Source of the DNA: Sophora flavescens
Lineage: Eukaryota > Streptophyta > Magnoliopsida > Fabales > Fabaceae
Assembly (NCBI GenBank): GCA_030762895.1
Contig: CM061064.1
Location: forward strand, 234,576,586-234,640,585
DNA length: 64,000 nucleotides
Reading direction: 5' to 3'
Shown: in pieces, positions 1 through 12,903 of the stretch
How the letters are laid out: every line of letters starts with the position of its first letter
Position numbering within the stretch: position 1 is the stretch's first letter
Position numbers and translations under genes: made by a program
The notes under the pieces: generated by a model
Told to the model about the DNA's origin: nothing
Databases searched by the model: none
Seen by the model: only the letters and a program-made list of their open reading frames with translations

Positions 1-257
1 CGGCGTGTGTTGTGTGATCTGTTCGAGTTGCTTACCCTCGACGAGTGATTTGGGACAACTCGGTCTCGGGTGTGTACGTCGAGGGTACCGAGTTGTCTAT
101 GCACACATGTCGGGTTCCCGAGTAAGATACTGGCACTATAACCCGGGATGAATACCCGAGTTCCTTCTATAAGCGGCTCCAACCTCATATGGGTCCTTTC
201 AAGATTGATTTACATTGTTGGGCCTGAAGGTATTAGGCTGTGGACCAAATCCGGGGG

Positions 258-258
<1 letters not shown>
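1..258. other. Unassigned, LTR-tail-like segment at the window edge
   Basis: This stretch is more GC-rich than what follows and has repeated CCCGAG/TCGGGT words. It resembles the 3' part of a retrotransposon LTR cut by the window edge, ending near CCAAATCCGGGGGAACA. No matching second copy, primer site or target duplication is visible, so the class is a guess. Confidence 0.2.
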
Positions 259-301
<43 letters not shown>

Positions 302-302
302 C
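259..302. repeat. (AC)n-(AT)n compound microsatellite
   Basis: A run of about sixteen AC units passes directly into about five AT units, ending in ACAC. It is a simple repeat; the His-Thr peptide it would encode is not a gene. Confidence 0.9.
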
Positions 303-1500
303 ACTTTTGTTTCTTATACATGACAATTGTTTTTAACTCGGTCCTTATATGGAAAAAAAAATAAATTTAATCCATGTATATACAATTATTTTTAATTTTA
401 TCTTCACTATTCATTATTGATATAACACAATTTGTTAAACTTAGGGTGTATTTGATTTGCATAAAAATAAAGGACAAGACATGATAAGAGTACTTGTTCT
501 GTGTTTGATTCAAAAATGGACATGGGATAATACAAAATAAGGGACAAATGACAATACAAAAACTCATATTTTTGTCCCTCGTTAAACTATATGACACAAA
601 ATTGTTCTAAAAACAAACTATTAAAAAAGACAAAATGTCCAGTTTTCACATTAACACATACCCTCGTTATTCGTTTTCCATTTCGTCTTTCTAGTCATTT
701 AATAAATAAATTATTACAAGTGTTTGGATAAATACCCATCATCAATCCTAAGCCTACGTATAGTACTTCAAGGAGAAAACTTACGCATAGTACCAAAGGT
801 ACTTTTTTTTTTTTTTTAACAAAGTAGCAAAGGTACTTGTTTTACTGTTCTCCTATCATATTTGGACACGTGGAAATTTTTTCCATGTCAACACATGTCC
901 TCTAATTTGCACACAGTCTTTCACACGTTTGCGTTCCGCACTCGCCCCAAATGCTGTTCTCTCCGCCGTCTCTTTCTTTTTCCTCCGCCAACTCCTCCCT
1001 TTCTAACCATCGCAGGCTCTATCCATCTTCGGCTCTATTACATTTGTTCAGCCACAATGCAGCAAGATGTTTGAGATTATGCAAGATTTATGATGCTACT
1101 AAACAAGTTCTGCATCTTCAATTCACCATTAGATTCACTTGAAAACGAAGAGATTATGCGGAATATTTTGTCTAAACCAGACAACATGGCTATAGATACT
1201 CAAGCAAACCTAAAGATACTCTCAACTTTCATGTTCAAATTTCACAGCTTGTAGAACACCAAAAAGTTTTCCCTATTTCCAGTTTGTTGACAACTTGACA
1301 GCCAACCACACTGGTGTCACATAGTTGTACAGAGCTTTTGGCTTTTCCTCCACCAGAATATACAAGATCCAATAATATTTGAAACAAGAAGGAAAATGAA
1401 AAAGACTAATGATGTATTTTCTGCTTGCAAACAGAGAAACCGGGCTTCTGCACAACACCGAACAACAACTTCTCATTCAAAGAATCACATTGACACTAAC
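303..1500. other. Gene-poor stretch with one weak coding-like fragment
   Basis: This is AT-rich with no recognised element. At 951-1142 on the plus strand a short frame starts with a serine/proline-rich, basic, acid-poor N-terminus that resembles an organelle transit peptide. It stops after 63 codons and no splice continuation was found. It may be a captured or degenerate first exon, or chance. The 3' boundary of the neighbouring BPC gene falls somewhere between here and 2496. Confidence 0.3.
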
Positions 1501-2496
1501 CCTTGAGTTTCCATTAATGAGAAAAAAGATACAAAGCTAGCTAAACAAACTGGCAACGAAGCATTAAAATTTGTAATTATACATTCATACAGAGCCAAAC
1601 AAGACTTGCAAAATACATGTCCCAAGTCCCAACTCACAAATGCACATTATTGACATACACACATTGTAAATTATGAAAAGGATACATCTGACATTTGCAT
1701 CCTACAGACAGACTCAACAATCATCCACCAGTAATTTGGGATATGCTATCAACTTTAATATCTGATTAGCATACATAACAACAACATATAAACACTATAA
1801 CAGTCTACAAACAGAAACCGACATTCCTCATCCGTCTACTATATACTACAGTTTTTCCCCTCCTGCCCTTTTCTTGCTGCAGAATTTCTTTCAGACTACT
1901 ATTCAAGAAACCTTGTCCAGATGCTAGTTCTCAAATGCTATTTCATCTTTATTCACCTAACTTTGAGTTTTACCACAAATGTTGTTTTAAAGGTGTCATT
2001 TCCTTCTTGGTTCCAAGACAAGAAGAAATTTCATGCAAAGGAACCGTCTTGCAAATAAATACATTGTGCAACGTTTCCCATCCCAATTTTAGCTGGTCAT
2101 GAACCGGATGCATATATTCTATTAAGTGGGCATTTACACAAACACACAAGAATGGAAGTCAGCAGCTACACCGGTATGTTTAATTGGAAGTAATATTCAA
2201 TTAGTGGTGGGTTTGTGAACAGATGGAACTTCCCTGCTAATATCATTAAGACGATATCTTAATTGCTAGTCCCTTATCAAGACCAACCAACCATAAGATT
2301 GAATTCGCATGCACCAAATCCAAAGAAGTGAACAGAAAACCATAGCATGAATTTAAAGAGAAAAGGAAATGTCACATAACTTCGAAAATCTTGAACTACA
2401 AACCATCTAAGAAGCCTCTGTCTCAGACCAAATACAAATATTTACATGACAAACAGGCTGAATGGAATAAGAGGCTAGTTGTACCATAGTGTAAAT

Positions 2497-3366
2497 CTAC
2501 CTGATAGTGACAAATTTGTTGGTGCCATGTTTTGCCCAATAAGTCCTCAAATCAATTGGATTAGAAAAGTTATAACCCTCAGCTGCAAGTTTCTCTAATA
2601 CTTTCTTAAATGCTCCTATACTCATTTTTCTTCCAGCTATTCTTGCACCACGCCTTTTGGTACTCATAGGCAAAGGATACATTGACATGCCTGTTGTGCA
2701 ACATGCAGATTGCCAACCACCAGAGCCCCATCTATAACACTGTTGAGGTGCCCCGGTGCATGAACAAACAGGTATAGGAATGCTAGAAATATCCATATCA
2801 ATCCCGTTTATTGCAATTTCAGTAGTTCTCTTTGCTGTCCTTGCTCGTTGAACAGAAGGAGTATTCTCATCCTTTGGCTCACGAGGCCCTCTCTTGGGCT
2901 TCTTTGCCTTCGGGGACTTGGGAACCTTGGGCAGATTGGGCCCCTTGAGCCTTTTCTTACTAGTTCCATTGACCTTCTCAACAGGTGGCTCTTCCATTGG
3001 CGTTTCTTCCATGGATGGTTCAGGTGGTTGTGGTTGAATCATTTGCATTTGATGAGCTGATGACGACTCGGGAATAACAGAATAGTTGGGGTTTGTAGGT
3101 ATCATATTAATATTCATAAACTTGTCTCTATGGCTAATCCAAGCATCCCTCATGTAGTCCATAGGGTATGTTGCCTGTGGCATTCCAATGTCCCTATGGT
3201 GAAATGGAGCATTTGTACCAGATAAAACAGCAGCAGCATTGCGCCCTCCGATCAGAGGTTTTTCGGGCATGGAGGACATTAGCTGTAGGCCAAGATGGTT
3301 CTTAAAGGACGTTGTGGCCTCATAGTAACCCCAATTACGTATGTTAAGACCATTATCCCCATCCAT
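2497..3366 (-). CDS. BPC: BBR/BPC class I GAGA-binding transcription factor
   Basis: This single coding exon of 289 residues matches the usual length of class I BASIC PENTACYSTEINE proteins (about 280). Such nuclear factors bind GA-rich promoter repeats and regulate homeotic and developmental genes. The N-terminus has the class I signature around NWGYYE (residues 11-16) and LGLQLMSS. A basic, proline-rich nuclear-localisation stretch follows at about 137-180. The C-terminal DNA-binding domain covers about 182-289. It holds five cysteines (201, 203, 210, 222, 223), the PLPMSTKRRGARI block and the invariant end HGTNKFVTIR. The start ATG gives the family N-terminus, and the frame ends in TAG with no lesion. 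The family follows from these motifs; which BPC1/BPC2-type paralogue this is cannot be told. Confidence 0.96.
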   Translation of the reverse strand: MDGDNGLNIRNWGYYEATTSFKNHLGLQLMSSMPEKPLIGGRNAAAVLSGTNAPFHHRDIGMPQATYPMDYMRDAWISHRDKFMNINMIPTNPNYSVIPESSSAHQMQMIQPQPPEPSMEETPMEEPPVEKVNGTSKKRLKGPNLPKVPKSPKAKKPKRGPREPKDENTPSVQRARTAKRTTEIAINGIDMDISSIPIPVCSCTGAPQQCYRWGSGGWQSACCTTGMSMYPLPMSTKRRGARIAGRKMSIGAFKKVLEKLAAEGYNFSNPIDLRTYWAKHGTNKFVTIR

Positions 3367-3917
3367 TGCAACAAAAATATGATGAAGACAATAATGTTAC
3401 TAGTTAAATTTCCAGCCAGGCCATTGTGTTCTCCTCACAAGCCTATATATATAGAATCCAAAAGACAGTAAATTTAATGGGAAAATATAACCAGAACAAA
3501 CCCCAATTGGGCAACCAAAAAAACTCACCTTTTGTTTCAGCTCAAATGCAGTCAAACCAGAAATGGCTCAACAGGATCAATAAATTACAGATATCTCGTA
3601 TTGGCAAAACCTCGTTCTCCAAAGATCTCAGCTTTTGGGTTTTGATCTAAGATCCCTCTTGACCAAGACATGGGGAAAATAAAAAATAAAAATAAGATCT
3701 TTGAGCAAAGAAAAGGAACAAGTCAACAGAGACAATATGAAAATGAAAGTGGGAAAACACCAAATTTAGATATGAGAACGTATCCATGTTGAGATTTGAA
3801 AGTTGGAAAAAAAAAAAAAAAAGGTTGGAGCAGGGAGAGGGAGCAATACCTGCTAGGGTTCTTGGGTGGGATGGAGATGGCACAGTGCAAGAGAACGAAA
3901 TCTAATCTAAATTGCAT
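3367..3917 (-). promoter_or_regulatory. 5' leader of the BPC gene, probably with introns
   Basis: Read on the minus strand, a CT-rich leader starts at about 3900 and meets a good splice donor (AGCAG|GTATTG) near 3850. A second donor (AAAAG|GTGAGT) lies near 3529. Possible acceptors, such as AACTAG near 3400, precede the ATG at 3366. A poly-pyrimidine run of about 17 T lies at about 3809-3826 in this orientation. Leader introns are common in plant BPC genes, but the splice pattern and transcription start here are inferred. Confidence 0.5.
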
Positions 3918-4152
3918 TTATGAGTTTCTAATATTACTATTATAGAATAAAATACCTAAAATGCATATTTATTTGTTTATTTTTTATATTAAAATTGTGC
4001 CGTGTCGTGTACCAGGTGACAAGGTGACACCAAACGTTACTTAATATACTTTCTTTTCCTCCCTCTGCGAATTCCGCAATTGTTCTCCAGCCTCTTTTCA
4101 CACAATTCTCAATTCTTTTTTCTTTCCTTCTTGTGCCAGTACATAGTTTGTA
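3918..4152. promoter_or_regulatory. Probable BPC core promoter next to the Helitron end
   Basis: About 235 bases separate the probable BPC leader from the proposed 3' terminus of the Helitron at 4153. The stretch is AT-rich with a CT-rich part at 4045-4135. No specific promoter element can be assigned with confidence. Confidence 0.3.
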
Positions 4153-4596
4153 TTAGTGTAATTTAACCCGTGTAATGTATGGATAAATTTTTTGTTAAAA
4201 ATATGGTTCTTAACCGATATCCTATAATTGATAATCATATGAATACCATATTTATAAGTAGATGTTATATTCATTATCATCTAACTTGATATGACAATAA
4301 TGTTGTTATAATGTTTCAAAATCTGAAATATATAATTGTTTTTTATTTAGATTAAAATATAATCTATATGACAGATATATAATTCTAGAAAAAATATTAT
4401 TTTTCTCGTAATATTTTCAATAAGATAATTATAATTATGAATAATCAGAAGCATTAAATATAGAGGTAGAGGTATCATATTATCAAAAGAACATAATTAG
4501 AGAGCAAATCACGATTATAGACTGATTAAATGTTACATACATACACTAACTCACAAAAAATAAAATAATAAATGTAATAAAATGCATTAGATTACA

Positions 4597-7500
4597 TCAA
4601 ATCTTATCAAATACTTCTTTGTAAACAACATTTTTAACCACATGACATGGTTCTCCATCATCATTCAAACTAAGAATCTTCAATCCACTTGTCACCCTAG
4701 AAATAGCAACATATAATTGACCATGAGAAAAAACAGGACACGACAAATATAAACCAACATGAGATAATGTTTAACCTTGACTTTTATTGATAGTCAATGC
4801 AAAACACAAAACCAATGGAAATTGCCTCCTTTGAAACTTGAAAGGCATTGCATGGTGAGGGCTCTAGGTTGAGCCTAGGTATATACACCTTTTCACCAAT
4901 ATGATTCCCTGTGTCAACTTTAGCTCCAATAACATTAACACCAAGCTCAGTAACCACTAATCGTGTTCCATTACATAAACTAGAAGATTGGTCAATATTT
5001 CTCAACAACATTATAGGAACACCTACCTTCAATGTTATCTTATGGTTAGGAATACCAGAGCACCTGATTTGATTAAGGAATTAAGGAGTTAGCCACTCAG
5101 AATTAATACCACCAGAATTTTCCATTTTACTAATAGAATCTAAACTAAAGTATTCCTTCTCTTCACTAGGTAACAACGATAACATATAGTTATGTACCTG
5201 TTCCACATGTTCTAACTTCGGTACCAATATTGCCCTGTCTTCAAAAAATTTGAAATTACTGATATTAACCAAGAGGTTAGGATAAATATAAGAGACAATA
5301 CTTGCAACAGGATCAGACGAATCTAAAATCAACAAATCTTCAGGCGGATAAATATCAACCTCACCATCATCATCAACACCTAACTTCCCATCACCAATAT
5401 GAAGGACCCAATCTGCAAACTCCTTGATCACCCGCTGCTCATCAGTATTTAAACTAATTTGAATTCTCATATTTTCATATAACAGATAACTTCAACACTT
5501 TACAACGCTTCCATAGTATCGAAGAATTAGTAGTTGCCATCACAATATCTGCCTTACCTCCCTTTCGAACAACAGGCAATATTTGTCTAAAATCACCACC
5601 AAGAACAACGACCTTCCCATCAAAAGGTTTTGTAGAATACTCAATATTAACAACTCCCATTATATCCTTCAAAGTCATATCCAATGCCTCAAATGCCCAT
5701 CTATTTACCATGGGTGCCTCATCCCAAATAATCAGAGTTGTCTCTCGAAGTAAGTCAGCTCTATAAGAATTTAGTTTAATATTACAACATGAAGAATCAG
5801 TTAATGACAGTGGGATGGCAAATTGTGAATGAGCAGTTCGACCTCCAGGTAACAAAAGCGAAGCAATGCTACTAGAAGCTACATTCAAAACAATTCGATT
5901 TTCGGCACGAAACCTATAGGATAAAGTCTTCCACAAAAAAAATTTTCCCAGTCCCACCATAACCATCGACAAAAAAAAATCACCAACATTATCAACCACA
6001 GCAGCAACAATCACGTCATATACAACTCTTTGACCAAGATTTAGTTTTTCCAAGCATTCTTTATGTTTAAGAACCATTTCATCCGTGTTATACTGAAGTT
6101 CTCTAAGAACATAAATATTATTCAGATTGGATAGGCCCTCATTGTGAGGAAAAGGCAAGGTGTCAAAATCTTTTATAGACTTTCCATTTAGATGCAAGAT
6201 TTTTTCAATTTCAACTAAACAAAATGACTTCAATTGATCATCACCTGTCAAACATAATCCTTCACGTTCAAATTACCAAAGAAATTGTTACAAAAACTAT
6301 TTGTTTTTAATATTATAAAACTTTATATTAAGATTTTTTCCAATGCTTAATTATAAATATAGATATGAATATAAATAATATTGTAAAATCCAACCAAAGA
6401 TAAATTAATAACTACCTAACAAAAATAAGTGAAATCATGATTATAAAAATTAAGCTATTCATTAAATTTTACCTGGATAGTGAAGAAGCTTTCGTCTTTC
6501 ATACAGAATACCATCTACTAAAGGTTTCCATGTTTCTTCACATACTTGTAGTGGGTTACTGATACTATTTGATAATAGTAAAGTAACAAAAATCCTCCAT
6601 AAATATACTCCCGAAGCTAATTCTGCAACCTCGTGAAGTCCATCAATAAATTCTTTATCATCTGATAATAATCCCAAAGCTGAACATGCCTCTTGAAAAT
6701 TTCTAAATGTCTTGTTGTTAACAGTTCTCAAGCTCTCATAACTAATGCATCCTTTCTGTATGTTGAGCAATAATCTCATGTAATATGTTTCTCCCGTACC
6801 AGGGGGTACAAAGTTTAAACGACCAATCATCTGTCATCGCTTCCGTGAATGCCACTCCCTCTGTAAAGGATAGTATACAAACCGTGATGGAAATTCCACA
6901 TAAGTTAATTCCTTGCCAACATAATATCTACGATTTGCTTCCATCCATGCTTGAAACATTGTGATCTTATCTTTGTTCCTTTCCAGAACATCTTCAACAA
7001 CATCAGTATCATTAAACGTTACGAATTGCTCTTTAGGGAGATGAAAAGTCAATTTTTGGACTGGAGGCCTTCTATGATGGATATCAAATGCAAAAAGTCT
7101 CCAAGCAGACTCACATGGAGATAGATATCGACAATCATAGTAATTCTTAATTTCATCTGTACACTGTATTTCATTTGATTGGGGTCCACCATTTGCAACA
7201 ACAATTGTAACACGGTCTGGCCCTTTGTTAACATATTTGAATAAGTATTTTATACAGTCTGACTTATTACAATATTCAATATTAATATGGGCTCGGTACC
7301 TCATCAACAATTTAGGATTGTAAGGTACGACATATTGGTTGTCCAACTAAACACCAGCCTTTAATGCAGTAATACCAGTATCCCTTCTCCTATAAATAGG
7401 ATATCCATCTTGATCAAATGTTGTATGGTCAACAAATTTCTTTGGAAAATACTTTGAACATTTCCCACCCTTCATGCAAGGACAGCTATGTTTGGCACTA

Positions 7501-10047
7501 CCACAAGGTCCATGAAGCATAAAATTTGACACAACATTAAATAGATTTGGAAACCTTGTTTTATTAGGCAGTTCCGCAGAAATCACAGAGTCAATAAAAT
7601 TAATGAACTGATTGTAGGTTATCCTTTTCCTCTAGCCACAACAATATATGTGCATGTGGCAAACCTCGTTTTTGGAATTTTATTGTGTACATACCTAAAA
7701 ATATAATCAAAAGAAAAATGAATAATAATCCAATCTCACATAAATTAGTGTGTATAAAAAATCCAAATAAATTAAATTATACTAATAATATTAATACCTG
7801 CAACAACTTTCCCAAAGAATTGACCTTTCTTAAGATCATTCATTAGTTGATTAACCTTCATATGAAAAACTCTACATAAAATGTCGGGACGATCGGTAGC
7901 AGCAAGTCCCTCCCCAGAAACAAAATTATTAATTTCATCCCACTTTGGATTACATGTAAAAGTTAGAAACAGATATGAATATCCAAATTGCCTACAAATT
8001 GCCATTGCATCTTGACAATTATTAAACATGTATCTATGACCACCCGTAAATGAAGATGGGAGGATAACTCGCTTGCCAATAGTTGCAGCATCGACATCAC
8101 CTTTATCCACAACTTCCTCAATACCTTTCAAAAACTCACCCTTGATTACACTTTGATTTCTTTTAATAAAGGACAATCTCTGAGCTTCAAGCATTGAATA
8201 GCAATCAACCACAAATTGTTGGAACAACCTTTTTGTTTTCAACATTAGGGTCTCCTCAAATTCTCTATCCATCAACCTAAATGCAATAAATTCTCTAAGA
8301 GTGACATTGAGTCTTGGGTTTTCCGCAGTAGATTCATGAGGTATAGCAATAGGAATATCTTCTTGAAAACCATCCTCGCCATATGGAAATAGCAACGGAT
8401 ATTGAAGCGGCATAAACCACATATGGGTCTCAGGTATTCTCTCCAAATAACCAGCCCAATAGCGTACTATAACATCTCGACCAGTATCACAAGTATCAAA
8501 ATCTCCAACAATAAGAGCAGCAATTTCATCCACAGTTGGCAGATTATATGTATGTGGATCAACCACACGTTTCCGAAATAACCTCATTGATATATCCAAG
8601 ACTTGATGTTCTTCAATAACATCCCTAACACGTCTAAAACATTTTACACGAACATTATTCAGATCAACCATTTCCAATAATTCCTTAACCAAAGTAGGAT
8701 CTAGTTTTTTTTTTTTTTCAGAATCATTCCTGCTGAACATTTCATAACAAATTAATTATAATGATGTATTTCTTAATTGTACATTGTACATATATTAAAT
8801 TAGAATGCAAGTTTCGACTACACATAATGTAAATAACTAAAACAAAATCAAACTTAATATAACTAAACAGTAATTGTAAAAAAAAATTAATACAAAAAGA
8901 AGCGTCAAACTACCTTCATCCTAGTTGACCCTAATAATAACATTTCTAACAACTATCAAGCCATATTAATATTTTCATCAATAAAAATAGTGATTACAAA
9001 TAATTACCTTAAATGAGATAGCCGATTTGCCACTTCATTTTGGGTGTCATATACGTAAAGTTGTGCAAACTTTGGGATTTCTCCTTCTGGTGGCAACAAA
9101 CTTCCAATACAATGATAATTCTGGCCACCAATAATAAACTGCGGGGGACCACTACTCGCATTAACCCCATATTGAAATTTACCTCTCATCGAGGTAAAAA
9201 CAAACATACTGTTATATGAGCGTACATTCTCAAGAAAATGACGACTCCTTGGATCTTGTCCATTAATTAAATTCCATAGCAAATCAGGTGGCCTATCTAG
9301 ATATGGCAACATAATTCTCCCCCTCATACAACATATGGAGAATTCTACACCAGAATTAACCCTCCTTTTGTCAGCTCGTTCCTCGAACCAGACTTTTGCT
9401 CCACAATATTGACAAAAATAAGACATAACTCCAAAATCAACATATTCTGCGAAAAAAAGGTAAAATCAGACATATTTTGATATGTAAAATTTAAAAGTAC
9501 ATGCTACAACAACAAAAATTTATATAAATGTAAACATCAAGTAATCTACAGTTACCTTCATTTTCAGCTTCAAAAAACAACCTATTGCTAGTATCATCAC
9601 CTTGACTATCTACATTTGTAACTTTGTATAATTTGGGGGAAAAAATAAATTAGCTAGCAAAGATGTGTATAATTAACATTGTTATCTAAAAAACTAAAAA
9701 AATTCATAGAAATATTATTTACAATACCTGGAGGCCTTGAAAAATCACAAACCCTTCTTCTACAAATAACATTCCAAGGAATGTTCCTTTCTTGAGGTCC
9801 ACGTGGAGTGGGTTGCATGTTATTTATACTCCAAGCTTGTATAGTGAATGGAGTTAACATTTAGATAACATTCATTTAACTCGATAATAAAAATTTATCA
9901 ACATGGAAAATCAAAAAATTAAATACCTTCATTTTCTTTATCGCAATTTCTTTTCTTTTCTCTATTTAAGAGTAACCTCCTCTGTCTAGCTTCCTTTCCG
10001 AAAGAACCATTACCACCATCTTTTTTGTTGTCTCGAGCACCACTCAT
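4597..10047 (-). pseudogene. Helitron Rep/PIF1 helicase, decayed
   Basis: The gene is read from ATG 10047 to TGA at 4597-4599. Exons join in frame at 9927-10047, 9728-9835, 9556-9609, 9008-9446, 7798-8729 and from 7694 onward. The HUH endonuclease motif appears as GLPHAHILLWL near 7640-7665. The tyrosine motif appears as IKYLFKYVNKGPD near 7205-7250. The PIF1 helicase has Walker A near 5950, Walker B LIIWDEAP near 5715-5740, and GGDFRQILPV near 5575-5605. The lesions are: a frameshift near 7612; in-frame stops near 7344, 6832 and 5082; a shift in and out of frame through T-runs around Walker A; a break after the CKVLKLSV block at about 5475; a frameshift near 4830; and a stop just after the INKSQG motif near 4772. 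It is not expected to make active transposase. Confidence 0.9.
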
Positions 10048-11640
10048 TATTAGTGTCTACAATTAATCACGATAGTACTTAGTACTTAATATATATTATC
10101 AAACAAATACATTATAAATCGGAAAACTTAGAATAGAAAATTTAAAGCACAAAAAACTACAAATTTTCTTTAAGGGAATTTTAAATATCTTCTCTTGCAT
10201 CACAAAACATTCACAAGAGTGAATACAAAATAGAAGTATTCAATCCATGACAATTTCACTTAAACTCATTTGTAAACTAAACCATGACCAATGACAGATT
10301 CATCAAACAAATAATGACACGACTAATATGTTTTTATATTTAAAGATTTATATAAGATTTGAAAATCAAATACATAATGACAAAGATGATGGCACTAAAG
10401 TTGAAGATGAAAAAATATGTAGAAGGAGATAATAACAAAATAACAACTATCAAGTGAGCATGAAATAGAAGCCTATCAAACAATGTTGAAGTAAAATAAC
10501 CAACAAAAATAGTTGCATAATATTTAAGGATAATAATTGCAAATTCGTTATTGATTTAAAAGAGGCAGATAAAAAAGTTCACAAAAAGAAATGGTAATAA
10601 GCACATAATATATATAGTTTGGAGTCTTCTACATGGCTATTGTTATCACTGTGTCTGTGCCTTCTTTATTCATTTCAATTAGAGAAGGTAAAGACCAATT
10701 AAATAGAGCAAAACAACAAAAGAGTAAAGTTGATTGCAGATCACAAAAACAAAGTGCAAGATTTTTAACAAAGTGAAGCATCCATTTATAATCCTTAACA
10801 AAGAACCATCCAAGTACCTGCAGGGTATAGAATAATAGAACAACAGCAGATTAATCGGTGCAACATGTAAAAGAAGTAAAACTTCCAAATGATAACCATC
10901 AAGTACAAACCACCGACATATTTCCAAAACATACAACAATACCAGCGAAATAACATCAACATTTAATCTAAAACAAAGGTGTGGGATGAGTTAATACCTT
11001 CCAAGTAAATAGTTATAATCCTTAATTTTTTTTGCAAGCCCAGCATTCAACAAAGATAGTTACCATGAGACATCAACCTCAGAAAGTTTTGCCTTCATAC
11101 ACCCAAGGAGCACAGCAAAAAGAAGACATGAAACTACAATAAATAAGCCATTTGTAAGATAGTGTGTAGTAGACACATCCTAACCTAAGCAAGCCTGATA
11201 AGTAGGTGGAAATGTGATAAGATTATACTTGTAGGTAAAACAACTCAGAAGTACATAATAGAGAAGTGTCAGAAACATCTACCCTAAGGATTTCCATCAA
11301 ATTAGATTGTACTTGCAAGAGAAACCAAAATCCAATGTAACAATTACAGTAGGAACAATGCAAGTAAATAACCAATCAATCAAGTAGGTCACGTTTAAAA
11401 CTAACAATTGACTAAACTCATTCCCTATAATAAAGTATTTATATTTTTTAATTATATAAGGAAAATAAGAAACAAAAAAAATTACATCATGCCTTCAATA
11501 TAAAATAAGAAGTAGCAAATTTATTCTAAACCAAATAAAATAGGCTTCCCAAATACAGCAAATTGTTATAAATACTTATCCAAATTTAACCTCCGAGATA
11601 AGATTAAACATATATAAAATGCAACAAATACTTTTATATA
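10048..11640. other. Helitron interior between helicase gene and hAT insertion
   Basis: AT-rich sequence upstream of the helicase start, probably its promoter and spacer. No frame, repeat array or RNA gene could be recognised. Confidence 0.4.
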
Positions 11641-11648
11641 ACACAACA

Positions 11649-12895
11649 CAGGAGTGGCCCTCAGCACGGACGAGATGGGCGACCGCCCAGGGCCCCATTT
11701 TTTTTGGGGTGCCAGATAGTAAGTAAAATATTATTATATAGTATATATAGATATTAAATAAAAAATTATATAATTATTTTTTTACCAATAAAAAAATTAT
11801 TCCAAAAAAAAATTATAATAGAGTGATAAAAAATAATATAGAAAATGTATATGTATATATTAGAATATCTTTTCAATTTACTATAATTTAAAATTTGATA
11901 CACTCCTAATTTATTTACTATTTAGACTTTCTTTTCCTTAATTCCCTCATCCTCTTGCTTTGATTGCATAATCTTGTTTTGATTTTTATCGAAAATGACT
12001 TTTTAAAAGAGTAAAAAATAGGAAGGGTGTGGATGGTGTAGATTGCTAAATAAAGGGAATAACTAAAAATGCAAGAAGGACAATTTTCAAATGATTATGA
12101 GGGCACCATCCATGTAACAAATCTGGTTTTCATTTTTAATCAAACTTTAAGTGTGCTATACCATATTCTTACTTTTAGTTATAACATATATAATATAATT
12201 TAATATAATAATATTTATTTATTAGTCAACAAAATCTTTGAAATTGAAATGTATCAAAGTTTGTAATGGATATATTTCATAAATGCTAGGTTTGAATGTA
12301 AAAAAAATTAGACTTGATAAGATAGTAGATATCTGTATGAGAAAAATATTGAAAATTTGATAAGGTTAAATTATAATGTCAATTTAGTGTTTGTCAATTC
12401 TATAAGTATATAACAACATTGATACCAATATTAGAGTGAATATAGTATCAAATACAAAAATTCAAATAGAGCATATATAATAAGCATTTCAAATAAGGTA
12501 TATAATGCTTGGACTCGTGCAAAGAATTACCCATCAAAAGGTTATTTAAACTGTTTATAATTTAATTGATAAGTAGACTGGTTTTTCCTTAGTGGACGAG
12601 GCCATAAATGAATACCTAAATAACTTGATAAGAACAGCAAGTCCAAAGACTTGAAAACAAGTGTGTCCGTCTTGCCACGATAGTAGACGAGGGTTATTCT
12701 TGTAGCTCAAGTATACATCCATAATGCCCAACTAAAATTCAGTAGACGTCCACAGTGCCACGTCACTGGACGAAATTTCTCTTAAGGGCTTAGCAAGTCC
12801 AAAGACTTGTGTGGACGAGCGCTTCTGTCACTTGTGTGGACGAGCGCTTCTGTCAATTTAGTGGACGAGCACCAAAAACCTCACGACCGACCCTG
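11649..12895. mobile_element. Non-autonomous hAT element, 1247 bp, TSD ACACAACA
   Basis: The ends are CAGGAGTGGCCCT at the left and CGACCGACCCTG at the right, an imperfect inverted pair. Exact 8-bp duplications ACACAACA flank it at 11641-11648 and 12896-12903, the TSD length of hAT transposons. The first 60 bases carry GGGCGACCGCCCAGGGCCCC, a terminal style seen in plant hAT families with ZMYM/TTF-type transposases. No transposase frame is present. Its right third holds 25-bp units around GTGGACGAGCGCTTCTGTCA. Parts of its interior recur at 27978-28975. Confidence 0.88.
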
Positions 12896-12903
12896 ACACA
12901 ACA

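Noticed and set aside
10679..10939. An 86-residue hydrophobic frame on the minus strand in the Helitron interior
   Set aside because: Leu/Ile/Phe-rich composition expected from AT-rich DNA; no motif or splice context.
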